Assembly: GCF_963676685.1 (NCBI RefSeq)
Contig: NC_092349.1
Coordinates: 34,764,293 to 34,828,292, forward strand
Source of the DNA: Mytilus edulis
Lineage: Eukaryota > Mollusca > Bivalvia > Mytilida > Mytilidae
Direction: 5' to 3'
DNA length: 64,000 bases
The translations under genes were made by a program, and so were the position numbers. Under the pieces are notes generated by a model. It worked only from the letters and a program-made list of their open reading frames with translations, searched no databases and had not been told where the DNA came from. Position 1 is the stretch's first letter, and every line of letters begins with the position of its first letter. Positions 1-11,714 of this stretch are shown here, in pieces.

Positions 1-952
1 TGTTCAATCTAAATATTCATGTTTCTCGTTTTGGCTATATAGTCAAAATTAATGTAAAATGCTCCTCAATATGTTTTAATTAATGATATTATAATCATAA
101 CCGTGTAACTATAAAGATGTGGTCGTTAATTTCCGTTTATGCTAGACTAAACACAGGAATTGATTTTCAAATTATGTACAGTAATATAACTAACAAAAAA
201 AGGTGATGTTTAACATAATAACACGAATTTAAGATTTTAAGATTATTTGAGTACCGTCGAAAATATATGTAAGCATTAAATCCATATGTCCTGTCGCAAA
301 TATATGTCCTTTTTTATTACTGCGTCATAGACGTTCAAAATGTTATGTCCTGTAATGTCTCGAATCTATGTCCTTAATCGAATTAAATGGGGTTATTTAT
401 GTAAGGCAGTTAGTTACCTGGAAATTTCCATCACCCGCAGAGACAAGTTCGCGTAGAACACTTAAATTGAACACTTAACAAAATATTTAAAAAAGAGATA
501 TATCATTTGAAAAAGACTAACTGACCTTCAAAATTGTCCGAATTTTATTACAACTACAACAATAGGGTACACACGAGTACAAAGCCTTCCACACCATCTC
601 AGCTTTACTTTAAAAGACTGAATTTTGCAACACCTTTTGATTAACAGGTAACTATAACAATGAATAGAATTTAAAAAAAATGATACTCATCTTGTCTTTT
701 TAATTTTTACTTAAGAACATATTATATGATATGTCTTATCAAAAAGACGGGCATTTAAAAGCTGATAAACACCCTCCTCCTAAAAAAAACCAAGACACAC
801 ACAAACATACTTACACATTATAATTACTACATAACAATTAAACACGGGATCGAGAAAAGCAAACTATTTGAAAATGTAGGTTTTTTTTACAATAAAATGT
901 AAATCATACAATAATTACACACGCATGTAGACTTTAAAGTACACACATGATT
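1..952. other. AT-rich stretch without a gene
   Basis: No open frame or splice-bounded exon looks coding. Around 280-375 the word TATGTCC recurs four times. Its complement recurs at 3380-3690, so these two stretches may be an older, outer pair of arms around the element at 953-3353. Nothing else is recognisable. Confidence 0.5.
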
Positions 953-1684
953 AGGGGACGACCATTTGATATTCTGGGGGGGGGGGGGGGGTGGCAGGAG
1001 GATTTTGAAAATAAATAACTCAGCCTTGATAATCACAAAAATAAATGGTTTGTTCTGTGGTACTTCGAAAATAAATTACCTGGCATGCAATGTATTGAAA
1101 ATAAATAACTCAGCAGGTCTAATTGAAAGTATGAGATAGCACCAGATTCTTTATAAATACATTGTTTTTCAAAACAAAAAAAACGGGAAACACTTCCCTT
1201 TTTTTTTTAAATAAAAGTATAAATATTATTAAAATATACTTGAAATGTCTGAAAATTGGTTTCATTTAACTTAGGTATATTGTCTCAGGAAACCTTACCT
1301 CACTTTTATTTTAACAGGGCCGCAAAATGCCTCATGTAGAAAATTTCAAAACCAAACGCTTGTCTTCATATTAAATTGTGTTCACTGCGAGTGCCTTGCA
1401 AGGACCAAGTTCTGTTTTCCCTCAGATGTAGCCCTGATTTTTCGGGATAAATGTTTCTTATCTATTTGTCTTTTGTCTGTATTATGTTAGTGTTGCATTC
1501 CTTTTGTATAATCTAATAATTTTTTTATGAACTTGATAATGAGTTTAAAAAAACAGCAGCCGCAGACTTTACTATGTGAATTCCATTTTTGCTTTATCAT
1601 GCACATTGGTCTATTGATATTGTCCCAAGAAACCTAAGTCTTATACTGAATTCATACATTTTGCTTTGAGACCAAAATATTGTC

Positions 1685-2812
1685 AAACCAGATGCTCCGC
1701 AGGGCGCAGCTTTATACGACCGCCTAATTCGAACCATGCACATTGGGGCAAGTATGGACACAACATTCAAACTTGATACAGCTCTGAATTTGGATTGTGA
1801 TTAAATAGTTGACACAACACAGGTTTCTGACACATAATGAATGTGGTCTAAGAACTTAAACTTAAAAACTTTAAATTTTGAATTAGACATTACCTATTAT
1901 GGTCCACTATCCAAAATCAAAATACATGGTTAGATTCAGCATATCAAAGAACCCCAAGAATTCAATTTTGGTTGAAATCAAACAAAGTTTAATTTTGGAC
2001 CCAGATTTGGACCAACTTGAAAACTGAGCCAATAATCAAAAATCTAGGTACATGTTTAGATTCAGCATATCAAAGAACCCCAAGGATTCAGTTTTTGTTA
2101 AAATTAAACTTAGTTTAATTTTGGACCCTTTGGACCTTAGTGTAGACCAATTTGAAAATGGGACCAAAAATTAAGAATCTACATACACAGTTAGATTCGG
2201 CATATAAAAAAAAAACAATTATTCAATAATGAAATCAAACCAAGTTTAATTTTGGACCCTTTGGTTCATTTATTCCTAAACTGTTGGGACCAAAACTCCC
2301 AAAATCAATCTCAACCTTCCTTTTATGGTCATAAACCTTGTGTTTAAATTTCATAGATTTCTATTTACTTATACTAAAGTTATGGTGCGAAAACCAAGAA
2401 AAATGCTTATGTGGGCCCCTTTTTGGCCCCTTATTCCTAAACTGTTGAGACCTCAACTCCCAAAATCAATCCCAACCTTCCTTTTGTGGTCATAAACCTT
2501 GTGTTTAAATTTCATTGATTTCTAATTACTTATACTAAAGTACTAAAGTTATTGTGCGAAAACCAAGAATAATGCTGATTTGGGCCCTTTTTTGGCCCCT
2601 TATTCCTAAACTGTTGGGACCAAAAATCCCAAAATCAATCCCAACCTTTCTTTTGTGGTCATAAACGTTGTGTTTAAATTTCATAGATTTCTTTTTACTT
2701 ATACTAAAGTTATAGTGCGAAAACCAAATGACTTCGGACAACGACGACGACGACGCCAACGTGATACCAATATACGACCAAAAAATTTGCAATTTTTGCC
2801 GTCGTATATAAA
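1685..2812. mobile_element. Nested dispersed repeat with two internal tandem arrays
   Basis: This block starts near GCAGGGCGCAGCTTTATACGA and ends near TTTGCCGTCGTATATAAATT; the short inverted match TATACGAC marks both ends. Inside are two different tandem arrays. One has about three diverged units carrying TTAGATTCAGCATATCAAAG, starting at 1930, 2056 and 2191. The other has three units of about 161 bp (2272-2740). A (GAC)n-like tract near 2740-2755 precedes the right end. I recognise the sequence as a frequent mussel repeat. No coding capacity is seen. The layout of unique ends around a tandem core resembles bivalve pearl-type (Helentron-like) elements, but that classification is inference. 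Confidence 0.65.
2272..2740. repeat. Tandem array, 161-bp unit, three copies
   Basis: The word ATTCCTAAACTGTTG begins units at 2272, 2433 and 2602. The first spacing is 161 bp. The second is 169 bp because of an 8-bp duplication of TACTAAAG near 2540. Units share a long similar body that includes GGTCATAAACCTTGTGTTTA. Confidence 0.85.
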
Positions 2813-3379
2813 TTATTAAAACAAAACTTGCATTTTCAGATTATGAAAAGGTCGTCGGAACACCCAGAAAGCATGATTTTGCATCATTTGTTCTATAGCG
2901 TCTTGGGCCTTCAGGGGCTCCAAAACCCTTCCCAAAAAAATGTTCCTCGCTCCGCTCGGCGAAATATGTTTCCCAATACTTTTAAAAGAGGCTAGTTACA
3001 ACCCAAATTTAATACTATGTATGTATGCAGTACATGTATAAGCAGTTGGGAATATAAAGAGATTCATTTCTGCAGAGGATGGTGATTAAATGGTACATAA
3101 TGACTTGACTATACATGTATTATTTATAATAAACAAATCATTTAAAAATTGTATGCTTTCGAATATCATAAATATTGTTGTGAAAATGAATTAACAGTCC
3201 CTTGCTTTGATGAAAATGAAAAATCTTGCTTCAATAGTGCAGAAAATAAATAATCTGTCCTCTTAGTTTTCAAAAATAAATAACCGATCAAAAACAAATC
3301 CTCCTGCCCCCCCCCCCCCCCCCCTTTTCCAGAATATCAAATGGTCGTCCCCTTACATGAAGAACACGTCCCAACTTAA

Positions 3380-3690
3380 ATTGGAAATGACAAAAATCCC
3401 ATAAGGCCGTACTTATGAGACGGACATAGATTTGTGCGTGGAGAAGCAAACTGGAAAAAGATTTTTAAAAAGAACAGATTTGAGGCCGTATATTTTTTAA
3501 CGGACATAGATTTGAGAATGACGTCACCATTCAAAACAAATTTGAAAATAGGACACGGATATGAGGACGTATCTGTTTTAACGGACACAGATTAGCGATT
3601 GAAGTCACGATGGGGCACATAATTAAGAAACGAACACCGATTTGAGGCCGTACACAGATTTGAGGTTTACAGATATGTTTTACTTTTTAA
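3380..3690. repeat. Irregular short-word repeat
   Basis: Variants of ACGGACATAGATTTGAGGC recur four or five times, each near a GGCCGTA word. Spacing is irregular (about 70 to 90 bp), so this is a decayed tandem array. The open frame here is a by-product of the repeat and is not called as a gene. Confidence 0.5.
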
Positions 3691-3764
3691 AAAACTTCCA
3701 TGCAATTAATTTACTCTATGTTTTATTGAGTGTATCAGGCTTTTCTATCCCAGGCATATGATAC

Positions 3765-3955
3765 CTTAGCTGGATTTGGCAAAACTTTTAGGAATTTTGG
3801 TCCTCAATGCTCTTCAACTTCGTACTTTATTTGACCTTTTTAACTTCTTTGGATTCGAGCGTCACTGATGAATCTTTTGTAGACGAAACGCGCGTCTGGC
3901 GTATGTACAAAATTTAGTCCTGGTATCTACATGTATGATGAGTTTATATACCTAC
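3765..3955 (+). repeat. Hammerhead-bearing repeat, long subfamily, partial copy
   Basis: This is a copy of the most frequent dispersed repeat in the window. It runs from TTTGGCAAAACTTTTAGGAA through GCTCTTCAACTT and the hammerhead core to AGTCCTGGTATCTACATG. It lies in the second intron of the left C4-like gene, within a few bases of the 75-bp exon, on the strand opposite to the gene. Confidence 0.85.
3859..3902 (+). ncRNA. Hammerhead ribozyme, one stem II change
   Basis: Stem I GCGTCA pairs with TGGCGT. The core CTGATGA is at 3865-3871 and GAAA at 3885-3888. Stem III is the minimal ACGCGCGT hairpin and the cleavage triplet is GUC, with the cut predicted between 3896 and 3897. The base next to CTGATGA is A instead of G, so the closing pair of stem II (normally G-C) is lost. 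Catalytic G8 and G12 are present. Residual activity is possible but probably reduced. Confidence 0.8.
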
Positions 3956-3961
3956 ACTTAC

Positions 3962-4036
3962 CTGAATAAAATGTTTCAGTGTCGTCTGCGGTGCAGCTGG
4001 TTCTTCCCCATTGAGTGTACGTTGTACCAATGTTGT
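3962..4036 (-). CDS. Exon 2 of left short-chain collagen C4-like gene
   Basis: This 75-bp exon is bounded by an acceptor (TTGTAG) and a strong donor (GTAAGT). It encodes 25 residues, DNIGTTYTQWGRTSC followed by TADDTETFYS, entered and left in phase 1 exactly like the 75-bp exon of the paralogue at 13869-13943. The TYxQWGRTxC motif is the start of the short-chain collagen C4-like domain. The third exon, which should carry the rest of the domain, is not found in 1-3961, so it lies off the left edge or is lost. Confidence 0.8.
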
Positions 4037-6882
4037 CTACAACATATTTAGGAAGGTCAGATAAAGATTTTATAAATACTGCATTTGTGGCTTTTATTTA
4101 AGGTCATTTATCAATATTTAATATATATTTAAGTTTTTTCTCTTAATTTACAACGGTAACAATATAATAATCTGCACAAAGATTACATGTTTACATGAAA
4201 TGTGAAGGGCACTCGGTCAAACAAATGAATAGCTAAAATATACAAAAATTTAGAGAAAAGGAATAGATTTTTTTTATTTTAAATGAATCAATATAACTAA
4301 TGCGCCTCAAATTAAGGAACTTGAAAACAGTGCATTGACAATAACTTTCTATGCAGCGTATTGGTGAACCATGTACTGATTTGAGGAGCAGAGGACAATA
4401 TAATAGGTGAAAAACTATGAATTTATTAAAAGTATGCAAAGATATGAATTTTCAAAAAATTTTGGTGTGGAAAAAGGAAATTTTCAACTCGTGAAACCGC
4501 AAAGTTTTTTTTTCCGGTTGGCTTAATTACGGGACTACTGGGCTAGTAATACCCTCGGGAATAAAAACTTCACCAACAGAAGCATCGACCGAGTTGTAAA
4601 AAGACGCATCATAGATACCTGGATTGAAATTAAGTATTTGCACCATCCAAATTTACAATATTGGCAGGAGTGTTGAGAAAAGGGCTTCCATTATCGTCTA
4701 CAAAATGATCAAGATAAAAAAAATATAAATTCTAAAGAAAACGTAAAGTGATAAAAAGTTTGTGTTATATTTTAGATGATGAGAAACATATTTCCCTTCG
4801 TTGCCTTTTGAATCAGCAGTAAAATTAGAAAACCCCTTATAAATTCAATTAAAACTACTTAAAATTTAATAATTTAAATACTAAATTAACCGACTTTACT
4901 CCAACTCTAAACTTAGAACTATTTCAGGTCCCCAAATAATGTTTTGACTAGTTAAAAGGGCTTTATTATGCGATCCATGTAGTTCACATTGGTCAATTAT
5001 CTATATATTTCTATAACTATTATAAAGTTTAACTTGACTTGTTTCGATTTTTTACATGTATTGTATATTTTTTGTGTACATGTCCTTTATGTTTTGCATT
5101 TAAATCGACCAGTGATTTTTTTGCATCAAAATGAATTCCTATCAGGTCATATTCGCTGGTTAAGAATTGTAGTTTTATTCATTCAGAAGGCCGTTGGCAA
5201 AATTATGCTCAAGAGAGGCCATAGGCATACGTAGCTTATATCAACATTTTTAGCTGTATGTTTTAACAGTGAATTTTTAATTTTCCTTGTGACAGTTCTA
5301 GACAGCCGACAAATAAAGCTTACGGTACTATTGAATAGTGTATCGCTAAGAAACTTCAAAATATCTGGTTCAATTAAGAAAATATATTGTGATTGAACTC
5401 ATTGCAGACTACAAATATAGATTTCAAAATAATCTTGAAGATCAGTTGTCAAGAGCGCAAAAGGTTTCTATCATTGAATTTATTGTCAAATAGACCATAT
5501 GTCATCTTCTCTCTGAATAACGGGACACTTTGTTCATGAGTTAAAGATACAGTCGTTCATGGTTGCCTGCAACAAACGCAAACATACAAGTGAAAACATT
5601 GGTGATTATTCTTAATAAACTCTTGTAACTCTAGTTGACAAGGTTTTATGTAGTGTAACTGATAATGCATCAAATATGCTGAAAATATTTTCTTTTTTGA
5701 CTCTTCGCTACACCAAGTAACGTCATTATTCGAAAATGGAATGTAGGATAGATGATTTCTTAAACTAACAACTTGAAAATATGGAGTGTGACCCTTCGGA
5801 ATTATGGAAATCTAGACAGTGAATATCCAATATTGTAGAAGTTGACCTGGAAGTATTTTTTCCATTCATGCATCATCTGCTCCTGTGGAGATACTTTTTA
5901 GTATTGGAGGACACATTTGCAGACCAGACTACGGAGACTAACATTTCAAATATTTCAGAGAGTAATGATGATCAAGTGTTTTGCACCATAACCAATGACA
6001 AATTATTCATGCATATGATGTGAATTTTGGTGGTGTATTAAATGAAGTGCTTAAGTTTTTATATTAAAACTTATCAAATAAAATGTTTTCCCAATCTATA
6101 AGCGCAAATATTAATAACCGCAAATATTAATAACCGTTGTTCAATGTGGGTCTAAGCATGACGCGGGATTGCCGATTTTTTGTAAGCGTGACACGTGAAA
6201 GTCAAATTATTCTGTCGGGAAAACGGGAAATGAGGTCTAGCGGGACCCGGGAAATGACAAAAAAATGAGAATTGCTTACGTACATAGTGTAAGCGGGATA
6301 CGGGAATCTGACAAAACAGTAAGCGGGATCCGGGATCGGAACCCCCCAATGAGACTTCCTTCAATACCATCATTCAATTAGGTTATTTTAAAACTCCTTG
6401 TAATCAGATGTAATCATGATTACTTTTCCAATGTCATCAGTAATGAGAAATGGTGTAAAAAAAGCAATATTTCTGACTATTTAAAATACCCCCATTTTTA
6501 GCGGCAGTGGAAATTTCCGCGAACTTTCCTATTGTATGACTTGTTTATTTGTTCTCGTCCTGAACAAACATGATATATGTGTGACTGGAAGTTAAGTATA
6601 TTATTCAGATATAAACTTAAAAGTCTTGTATTTTTATAGGTGAATGGGTAAATAGAGGATGTATGGAATGATCAGACCACTGATCTAAATATAAGAGTCA
6701 CTGTTCTTTTTCAGATTTTGTAAAGCAAAGGCGAAATATACCACTGGAACATGCAAACACACCAAGTCAAAAATACCATCATACAACATAAAAATACTTC
6801 AGACTAAACTAAAGAAGAAGCTGACAAAATGACCGCCTGGGCAAAAGCGTGTGTATCAATGATTTGACATAAAATAACTAAC
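4037..6882 (-). other. Intron 1 of left C4-like gene
   Basis: This 2.85-kb intron separates exon 1 (ends 6883) from exon 2 (starts 4036). It holds a hammerhead-repeat fragment without the ribozyme (4530-4640), a LINE scrap near 4730-4830 with the words LDDEK in frame, a doubled CGCAAATATTAATAAC unit at 6103-6136, and a G-rich low-complexity stretch with GCGGGATCCGGGAT-like words (6150-6345). No further exon could be supported. Confidence 0.6.
4530..4640 (-). repeat. Hammerhead repeat, fragment lacking the ribozyme
   Basis: This matches the part of the long-type unit that carries CATCGACC and CATAGATACCTGG, read in the same orientation as the dimer at 47217-47875. Similarity stops at about 4640, just before the hammerhead would begin. 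Confidence 0.7.
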
Positions 6883-7210
6883 CTTGAATTTCACTTTTGG
6901 CCTGAATAAACTTTTCTTGGATACTTTCTCTCAATTTTAAAGTAGCCTCGTTTATTTTCTTGTTGACAATGCTAGCAGCCATTTCTTCCATTGCAATTTT
7001 AACACCATTTGTTATCTCCTGTTGTATATAAGCTTTCAGCTCTATGTTTATTGCATTGACATCTAATTGGGCTACCAACGGCGCATTTAAATTGTTTAGT
7101 AATGGCACTGGTATCATTGGCTTTGTAAAAGTTTTGTTCTGCAATAATCCGTCATTTCCATGAAAGTGAGTCAAACACAAAAGTAATAAAATTAAAATTG
7201 AAAAATGCAT
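6883..7210 (-). CDS. Exon 1 of left C4-like gene (signal peptide and helical stalk)
   Basis: Translation starts at ATG 7210-7208 and gives 109 residues plus one base before the donor CAAG|GTTAGT. The first 18 residues, MHFSILILLLLCLTHFHG, form a clear secretion signal. The next segment (NDGLLQNK, then PLLNNLNAPLVAQLDVNAIN) is followed by a hydrophilic helix-prone stretch (AYIQQEITNG to KSEIQ), probably a coiled-coil oligomerisation stalk. It closely matches exon 1 of the paralogue at 16235-16553 and has extra residues (TFTKPMI) after LLQNK. With exon 2 at 3962-4036 this is a second member of the same secreted family. There are no Gly-X-Y repeats, so it is not a collagen despite the usual family name. 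Confidence 0.8.
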
Positions 7211-7300
7211 TATTGAAAAACGTTATAAACTTCAACACCTTCAGATCTGTAATAATTGACCGAATAACACAAAACAAAACACTCAAGAACAAACACTTGA

Positions 7301-7415
7301 CAGTATATATATATATCCTGTAGACATACCAATGTTTAAGTAACAAGTGTTTACTTTTAACATTAATTAAAATAATTTACGCATAAGTTGATGTGACTTC
7401 AACAGATCTGCAATA
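7301..7415 (-). promoter_or_regulatory. Upstream block shared by both C4-like paralogues
   Basis: AATAATTTACGCAT (7371-7384) and TCAACAGATCTGC (7399-7411) lie 161-200 bp upstream of the start codon. The same two words occur in the same order upstream of the paralogue (16702-16745), about 149 bp from its start. A TATATATATATA tract at 7304-7315 lies about 95-105 bp upstream and could act as a TATA element. Shared non-coding sequence at a matched distance suggests a retained promoter or 5' UTR; the role is inferred. Confidence 0.45.
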
Positions 7416-7439
7416 AATAATAAAATAGGAGAAAAGGAA

Positions 7440-8640
7440 TGCGACAGTGTTATGCCTGTCGAAAGTCCAGTCCCAGGGTGATCAAGGTAAAAATCCTAAC
7501 AAACTTCATTACATTTTGGTGAATCATAGATCATTCATTGCTTCAATGAACATTACAACAAATCGGAGGACTTACCTTGTTTGTATTGGATACCTAAGCT
7601 TCACAAAATTTCGTACAAACAACGATACATTGCCGGCTCATCTGCATGTTCGACTAAAAAATTGACAAAAAAAAAATTGACAAAAATGCTGTCCGCATTG
7701 AAAGAGGGTCTTCAGAATTACTGTGAAACTGTTTACTCGCGTAGTGGTTTTAACCATATGTGGATTCTAAAAAAAACTCTAAAGAACTTCTGGATAATTT
7801 TAAATCTATCTATTTTAAATCTATCTTTTTTCTGAAATAAATTCTATCAAAACTTGATTTGTCAACCCTGTATACCACCATTCCCTATGGGAAATTGAAA
7901 AATCGTCTAAGGAAATAATCCACAATGCTTTTTATCATAAAAATGGGGGGAAAAAGCTGGAGTTTCTTATTAACAACATATTTGTTAAATTTTGAGGTAG
8001 ACTTTTTCAACAAATTGTCGGCATTCATATGGGAACGAACTGTGCGCCTCTGCTTGCCGACCTATTCCTTATTTTCATATGAATCGGAGTTCCTTCAGAC
8101 ACTTGTCAAAAACAAGAAGATCAACAAAGCCAGGTCATTAATTTCACATTGAGATATATTGATGATGTTCTTTCCATTAGTCATCTAGACTGTTCCGATT
8201 GGGTTCCATTAATATATCCCCCAGAACTAGAAATTAAAGAAACAACAGACACGAATTCCTCCTCCTCATTTTAGATTATACCTCGAATTTGACATACATG
8301 ATCATCTCAGTACCAGAATCTATGACAAACGAGACGATTTTAATTTTGAAATTATCAATTCCTCCCACCTTAGTAGCAACATGCCAACTTCACCGCATAT
8401 GGGATATACATTTCCAAACTTATGCGGTATTCAAGAGCTTGCAGCTCCTACTCAGACTTTGTAAAACTTCACCAGTGTCAGAACAGAAAGTTGATGAACC
8501 AGGGGCCGGGTATGTCAAAGCACGTCTCGTCATTTTCCTACAAGTTCATCGGAAGGTACCAAGACCTGGCTGATAGATATTTCAAATATATCAACTTCAC
8601 AAATAAAACACGATGGTCTTGAAGTATAGATTTTGGGTAC
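7440..8640 (+). pseudogene. Dead Penelope-like reverse transcriptase
   Basis: Across all three plus frames the translation follows a Penelope-like RT. YWIPKLHKISYKQRYIAGSS starts near 7581, then comes a Leu-Tyr-Thr-Thr-Ile-Pro (LYTTIP) segment near 7870. QIVGIHMGTNCAPLLADLF follows near 8020-8080, then FSYESEFLQTL, and the catalytic RYIDDVLS at 8152-8175. The C-terminal part includes IYPPELEIKE and TQTL-type remnants up to about 8620. Several frameshifts and stops break it and the 5' part is missing, so it cannot make a working enzyme. A minus-strand relative lies at 18370-18965. Confidence 0.8.
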
Positions 8641-8990
8641 TAACATTGTTTTTCATCTAAATTACGTGTTATAGTATTCTTTTATTTGTCTTTATGAATA
8701 TTACTTTTACTGTTTGTTTAGTCTGTTTTTGGTGACATCCATTTACGTGGCTCTGTACTTATATTTCCTGTTATTGTTCTATGGTAAACAAAATAATGTG
8801 CTTTGTCTATATCATGTATATGCCTTTTGTGTTTCTTTGTTACATGACGTGACCCTGTACTTATACATCCCGTCAATGTGTTATGGTAATTTTTATGTAT
8901 TCTTGTCTTTCATTTTTGCTTATGAGCTTTTTTGTTATATATTTGTTTGTTTTCATAGTGATTAAGATTATAACCTAATGTTGACTGCTG
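8641..8990 (+). repeat. 3' region of the Penelope-like element
   Basis: This non-coding tail carries GGTGACATCCATTTACGTGG and a second, related TGACGTGACCCTGTACTTAT. Equivalent words in reverse occur at 18040-18300 and 27290-27540, beside or near other Penelope relics, which ties this block to the element. Confidence 0.65.
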
Positions 8991-9169
8991 TACCCCTAAT
9001 TTTGACATGTGTACCTATTACATGTATTATGTCTGTTTGTTTTGTTTACACATGGTTTCAATATAATGGAATTGTATGCGTCTGTCATACAAGTGAGAGG
9101 TTTAAATAGCTATAAAACCAGGTTTAATCAACCATTTAATGTCTGTACTAAGTCAGGATATGAAACTTG

Positions 9170-9420
9170 CCTTAATTGATCGATTGGTGTTAAACGCCAC
9201 TTTCAGCATTATTGTGCATTTGTCTCAGTGGTTTTTTGGGGTTTTTTTTTTTATGGTAGAGGAAACTTGGGAGTGCTTGACAGAACCACTGACCTTCGTT
9301 AAGAATAATTTCAAATCTAGGCAATTTGAATTAGAGTCCAGCGCACCTGCAACCTGCGGGGTTTCAACTCACAGCAGAAGTATTGACATTCTAGTGATAC
9401 AGTAGTTCGACTAAGACCAC
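9170..9420 (-). mobile_element. Bivalve-type SINE, antisense
   Basis: Read on the minus strand, it has a tRNA-like head with a box-B-like GCAGGTGCGCTGGACTC near 9335-9355. It ends in the conserved 3' core GTGGCGTTTAACACCAATCG near 9185-9205. A C/A-rich middle (the T-rich run at 9230-9255 on the plus strand) separates them. This core is typical of a widespread molluscan SINE superfamily. The open frame that overlaps it is not a gene. Confidence 0.65.
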
Positions 9421-9789
9421 CGAGACTAACAACTCACTTTGAAAGAAAGTGACAATATATTCTTCAAGGGATACAAAAAGTATTTTACTTTTTCTAAGGG
9501 TGATCCGTAATATTTGTAAAGGAAAAAGTCATTCAAAGTACTGTCTAACTCGCCACAGATCTTCAGGCAGTTGCTGTTCATTTATCAGACAATACAATAC
9601 AGCTACATTGTATGTTTAGTTTATACTCCTTTTTGGTGTTGATGACTTATCATATTTATGGAAGCTCGCAATTGTAGTACTTATTTCAAAGCCAAACAAA
9701 GACTACACGGATCATTCTAAAATTGACTAAGTTGCTCTTGTGAAACGCCTGAACGGATGGTCATGATCGTCTTGTTGGTTCCTCGAATT
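9421..9789. other. No feature seen
   Basis: This is ordinary AT-rich sequence between the SINE and the LINE scrap. No coding, RNA or repeat structure could be supported. Confidence 0.4.
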
Positions 9790-10145
9790 GAATAGGATAC
9801 TGGCCAACCTCCAGTGCTGATATCGACAGGGCCGCATTTCTCTTGATTATGTTGTTAGATTCGGATCATTCATTCCCTATGGCTTTGCGCATAAGAAACA
9901 TGCATATATATGTGGTGTCGTTATTCTTTGATCTTGAAAAGACTTACAACCACGTGGAAATATGACATTTAAAAAGATCTTTCCGATATGGAGTTGAAAG
10001 GAAATATGTCAAATTGTATTTCAAATTTCCTCTCTGACATATATTTTATTGTGGGAGAAAACTATACAATTATGATTATTTTATCAGGTCATGTTGTCCC
10101 TCAATATTCTTATTATATGTAACGATATTCAGCGTTAAAATTAAC
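9790..10145 (+). pseudogene. Jockey-like LINE RT fragment
   Basis: In frame pieces read like a Jockey-clade RT: LDYVVRFGSFI near 9845, FDLEKTYNHVE near 9930 (the first catalytic Asp block, with several substitutions) and, after shifts, VVPQYSYYM-like remains of the PQG block near 10090. It is a few hundred bases of a dead element, lacking the YxDD motif. Confidence 0.6.
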
Positions 10146-10149
10146 TGGT

Positions 10150-10325
10150 TCCGCTTTTGGAGAGGATCTGCATACCCTTCTAGGGCACCTGAGTTCATCT
10201 CCGGTTTTTGCTGGGGTTCGTGTTGTTTAATCTTTCCTTTTTTATACTGTGTTGTGTATTGTTGTTTGTCTTATTGACGTTTTTTCTTTGACATGGCGTT
10301 GTCAGTTTATTTTAAAGAAAAAGTC
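10150..10325 (+). repeat. Dispersed repeat (GGGTTCGTGTTG family)
   Basis: It shares GGATCTGC, GCACCTGAG, GGGTTCGTGTTGTTTA and TGGCGTTGTCAGTTTATTTT with the copies at 24485-24830 (plus) and 26820-26960 (minus). There is no coding content. Confidence 0.7.
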
Positions 10326-11714
10326 CAAAACAAAGTCAAAGTCGTCGTCTGGTACCTTTACATTATCAACAGTTAAGAGTGTGTTTATAGAGGCCAACGA
10401 TCCTTAACTACAAAACAGACGTTTTAACCTTGGTCTTGCAGCATGCAGTCAAGCAGAAGGCATGTCCATACAATCCTGCCTACAACTGCGTTATGAAGAC
10501 ATTTTTGGAAATAATGAAAATAAAATTCAACTGTCAGGAATTCTTTTAAAACCACATATACATACATACCTTTCATTTCAAATACATTACTCTATATATA
10601 TATAGCTAGTTACGACTTGTACATGTTGTAAATGTTAAATGTAAATAGTAAATGACTTCTTGAAACTTTAAGAATACCTCTACATCAGTAAAGACATTAT
10701 AGGTGACATTTAAAAATGCTGTATAATGAGGGGTGGACAAGGGAAAGGGAACATGGTAATAAGGGGGCGAAATGTGGTTGACCGATTTTCGTCATGGAGA
10801 AAAGGGGAGGAAATTGGGAAACGGGGGAGGAGTTTCGGAAGGAAATTTGGAATAATGGACTCCTGTCAAACCCCTGTATTATACTGGCGTCTTTGTGTAT
10901 AATTAAACGTTATACGTTGCATAGTCTAAGGATTTTTATTTGTTAAGTAAAGGTAAATATCCCAAAATGTATTACCTGTAGACCAATTTTGTAAAACATT
11001 TTTTATTAAACAAATTGAAAATGGAAATGGTAAATTTGTCAGACAACAATCCAACCAAAGAGCAGAAAACAGCCGAATCCCACGAATCGGTCTTCAACAC
11101 CCAGAGCCGTGTTTCAGCTGACCCCTAAACAAAAGTTTGTACTAGTTCAAATATGATTGCATAAATATTTTATCTCTAACATGGAAACATCTATGTGTCA
11201 ACTGGTATTTTGCAAATTATGCATGCACTTGGAAATGTTGTGTGACATTTTTGACTAACCGTCCACTTCTAAATAGGTTTGAGGGTCGAATTAGGTAAAC
11301 TAAGGGAAATTGGTCTAACAGTGGAGTTGCTATCGACTCGAGAAACCCTTACACAAACCACAAATCTGTCTGATGCGTGCAATCAATAATCAATCTATTG
11401 ACCGAACGATGTTGGTAAATGGGCTTTATCCCTGACACGAGACGCGATTCCAACAAGTTATTGGACGACAATGTACATTACAAGATTGATGTATATAAAG
11501 CAATTGTTGAAGAGCTGAACCTTGACATAAGGTGACACGTGTACGACTAACACGTTGACCTTGTGGTCCTTATGTGGAAAAACGATGAGATGGGAAAAAA
11601 TTTTTTAAACATGGCACAAACTTGAAAAAATTCGATTGACCAAGAAAATGATGAAAATGGGGGACGTATTCAAACAACGTATTACTAGTTGATAATTTAT
11701 GTATGATTCAAATA
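10326..11714. other. No gene; one recognisable repeat piece
   Basis: It contains a G-rich patch at 10730-10880 and, at 11020-11130, a repeat with CAACCAAAGAGCAGAAAACA that recurs reversed at 46120-46220. The remainder shows no coding frame or clear structure. Confidence 0.5.

Larger units (their letters stand above)
953..3353. mobile_element. TIR element with G16 and C18 runs in its arms
   Basis: The left end begins AGGGGACGACCATTTGATAT at 953, and its reverse complement closes the element at 3353. Just inside the arms lie a run of 16 G (976-991) and a run of 18 C (3307-3324). Both are followed inward by a GCAGGAGGAT block and by repeated GAAAATAAATAA words, so the inverted similarity is imperfect but extends about 150 bp. 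There is no transposase, so the element is non-autonomous. I could not settle a target duplication; ACATGA lies close to both ends but not in register. A second repeat (1685-2812) occupies its middle. Confidence 0.75.

Noticed and set aside
953-3353. An 8-bp target duplication around the G16/C18 element
   Set aside because: ACATGA occurs near both ends but not at the same offset from the termini, so it cannot be claimed.
4640-4702. Possible exon of the left C4-like gene (acceptor TTTTGTAG, text DDNGSPFLNTPANIVNLDG)
   Set aside because: It has an acceptor but reaches a stop before any donor, has no counterpart in the paralogue, and ends in a hammerhead-repeat fragment.
6152-6373. A 73-codon minus-strand frame
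   Set aside because: It runs through a G-rich low-complexity patch of repeated GCGGGA-type words; the residues reflect the repeat and no start or splice context supports it.
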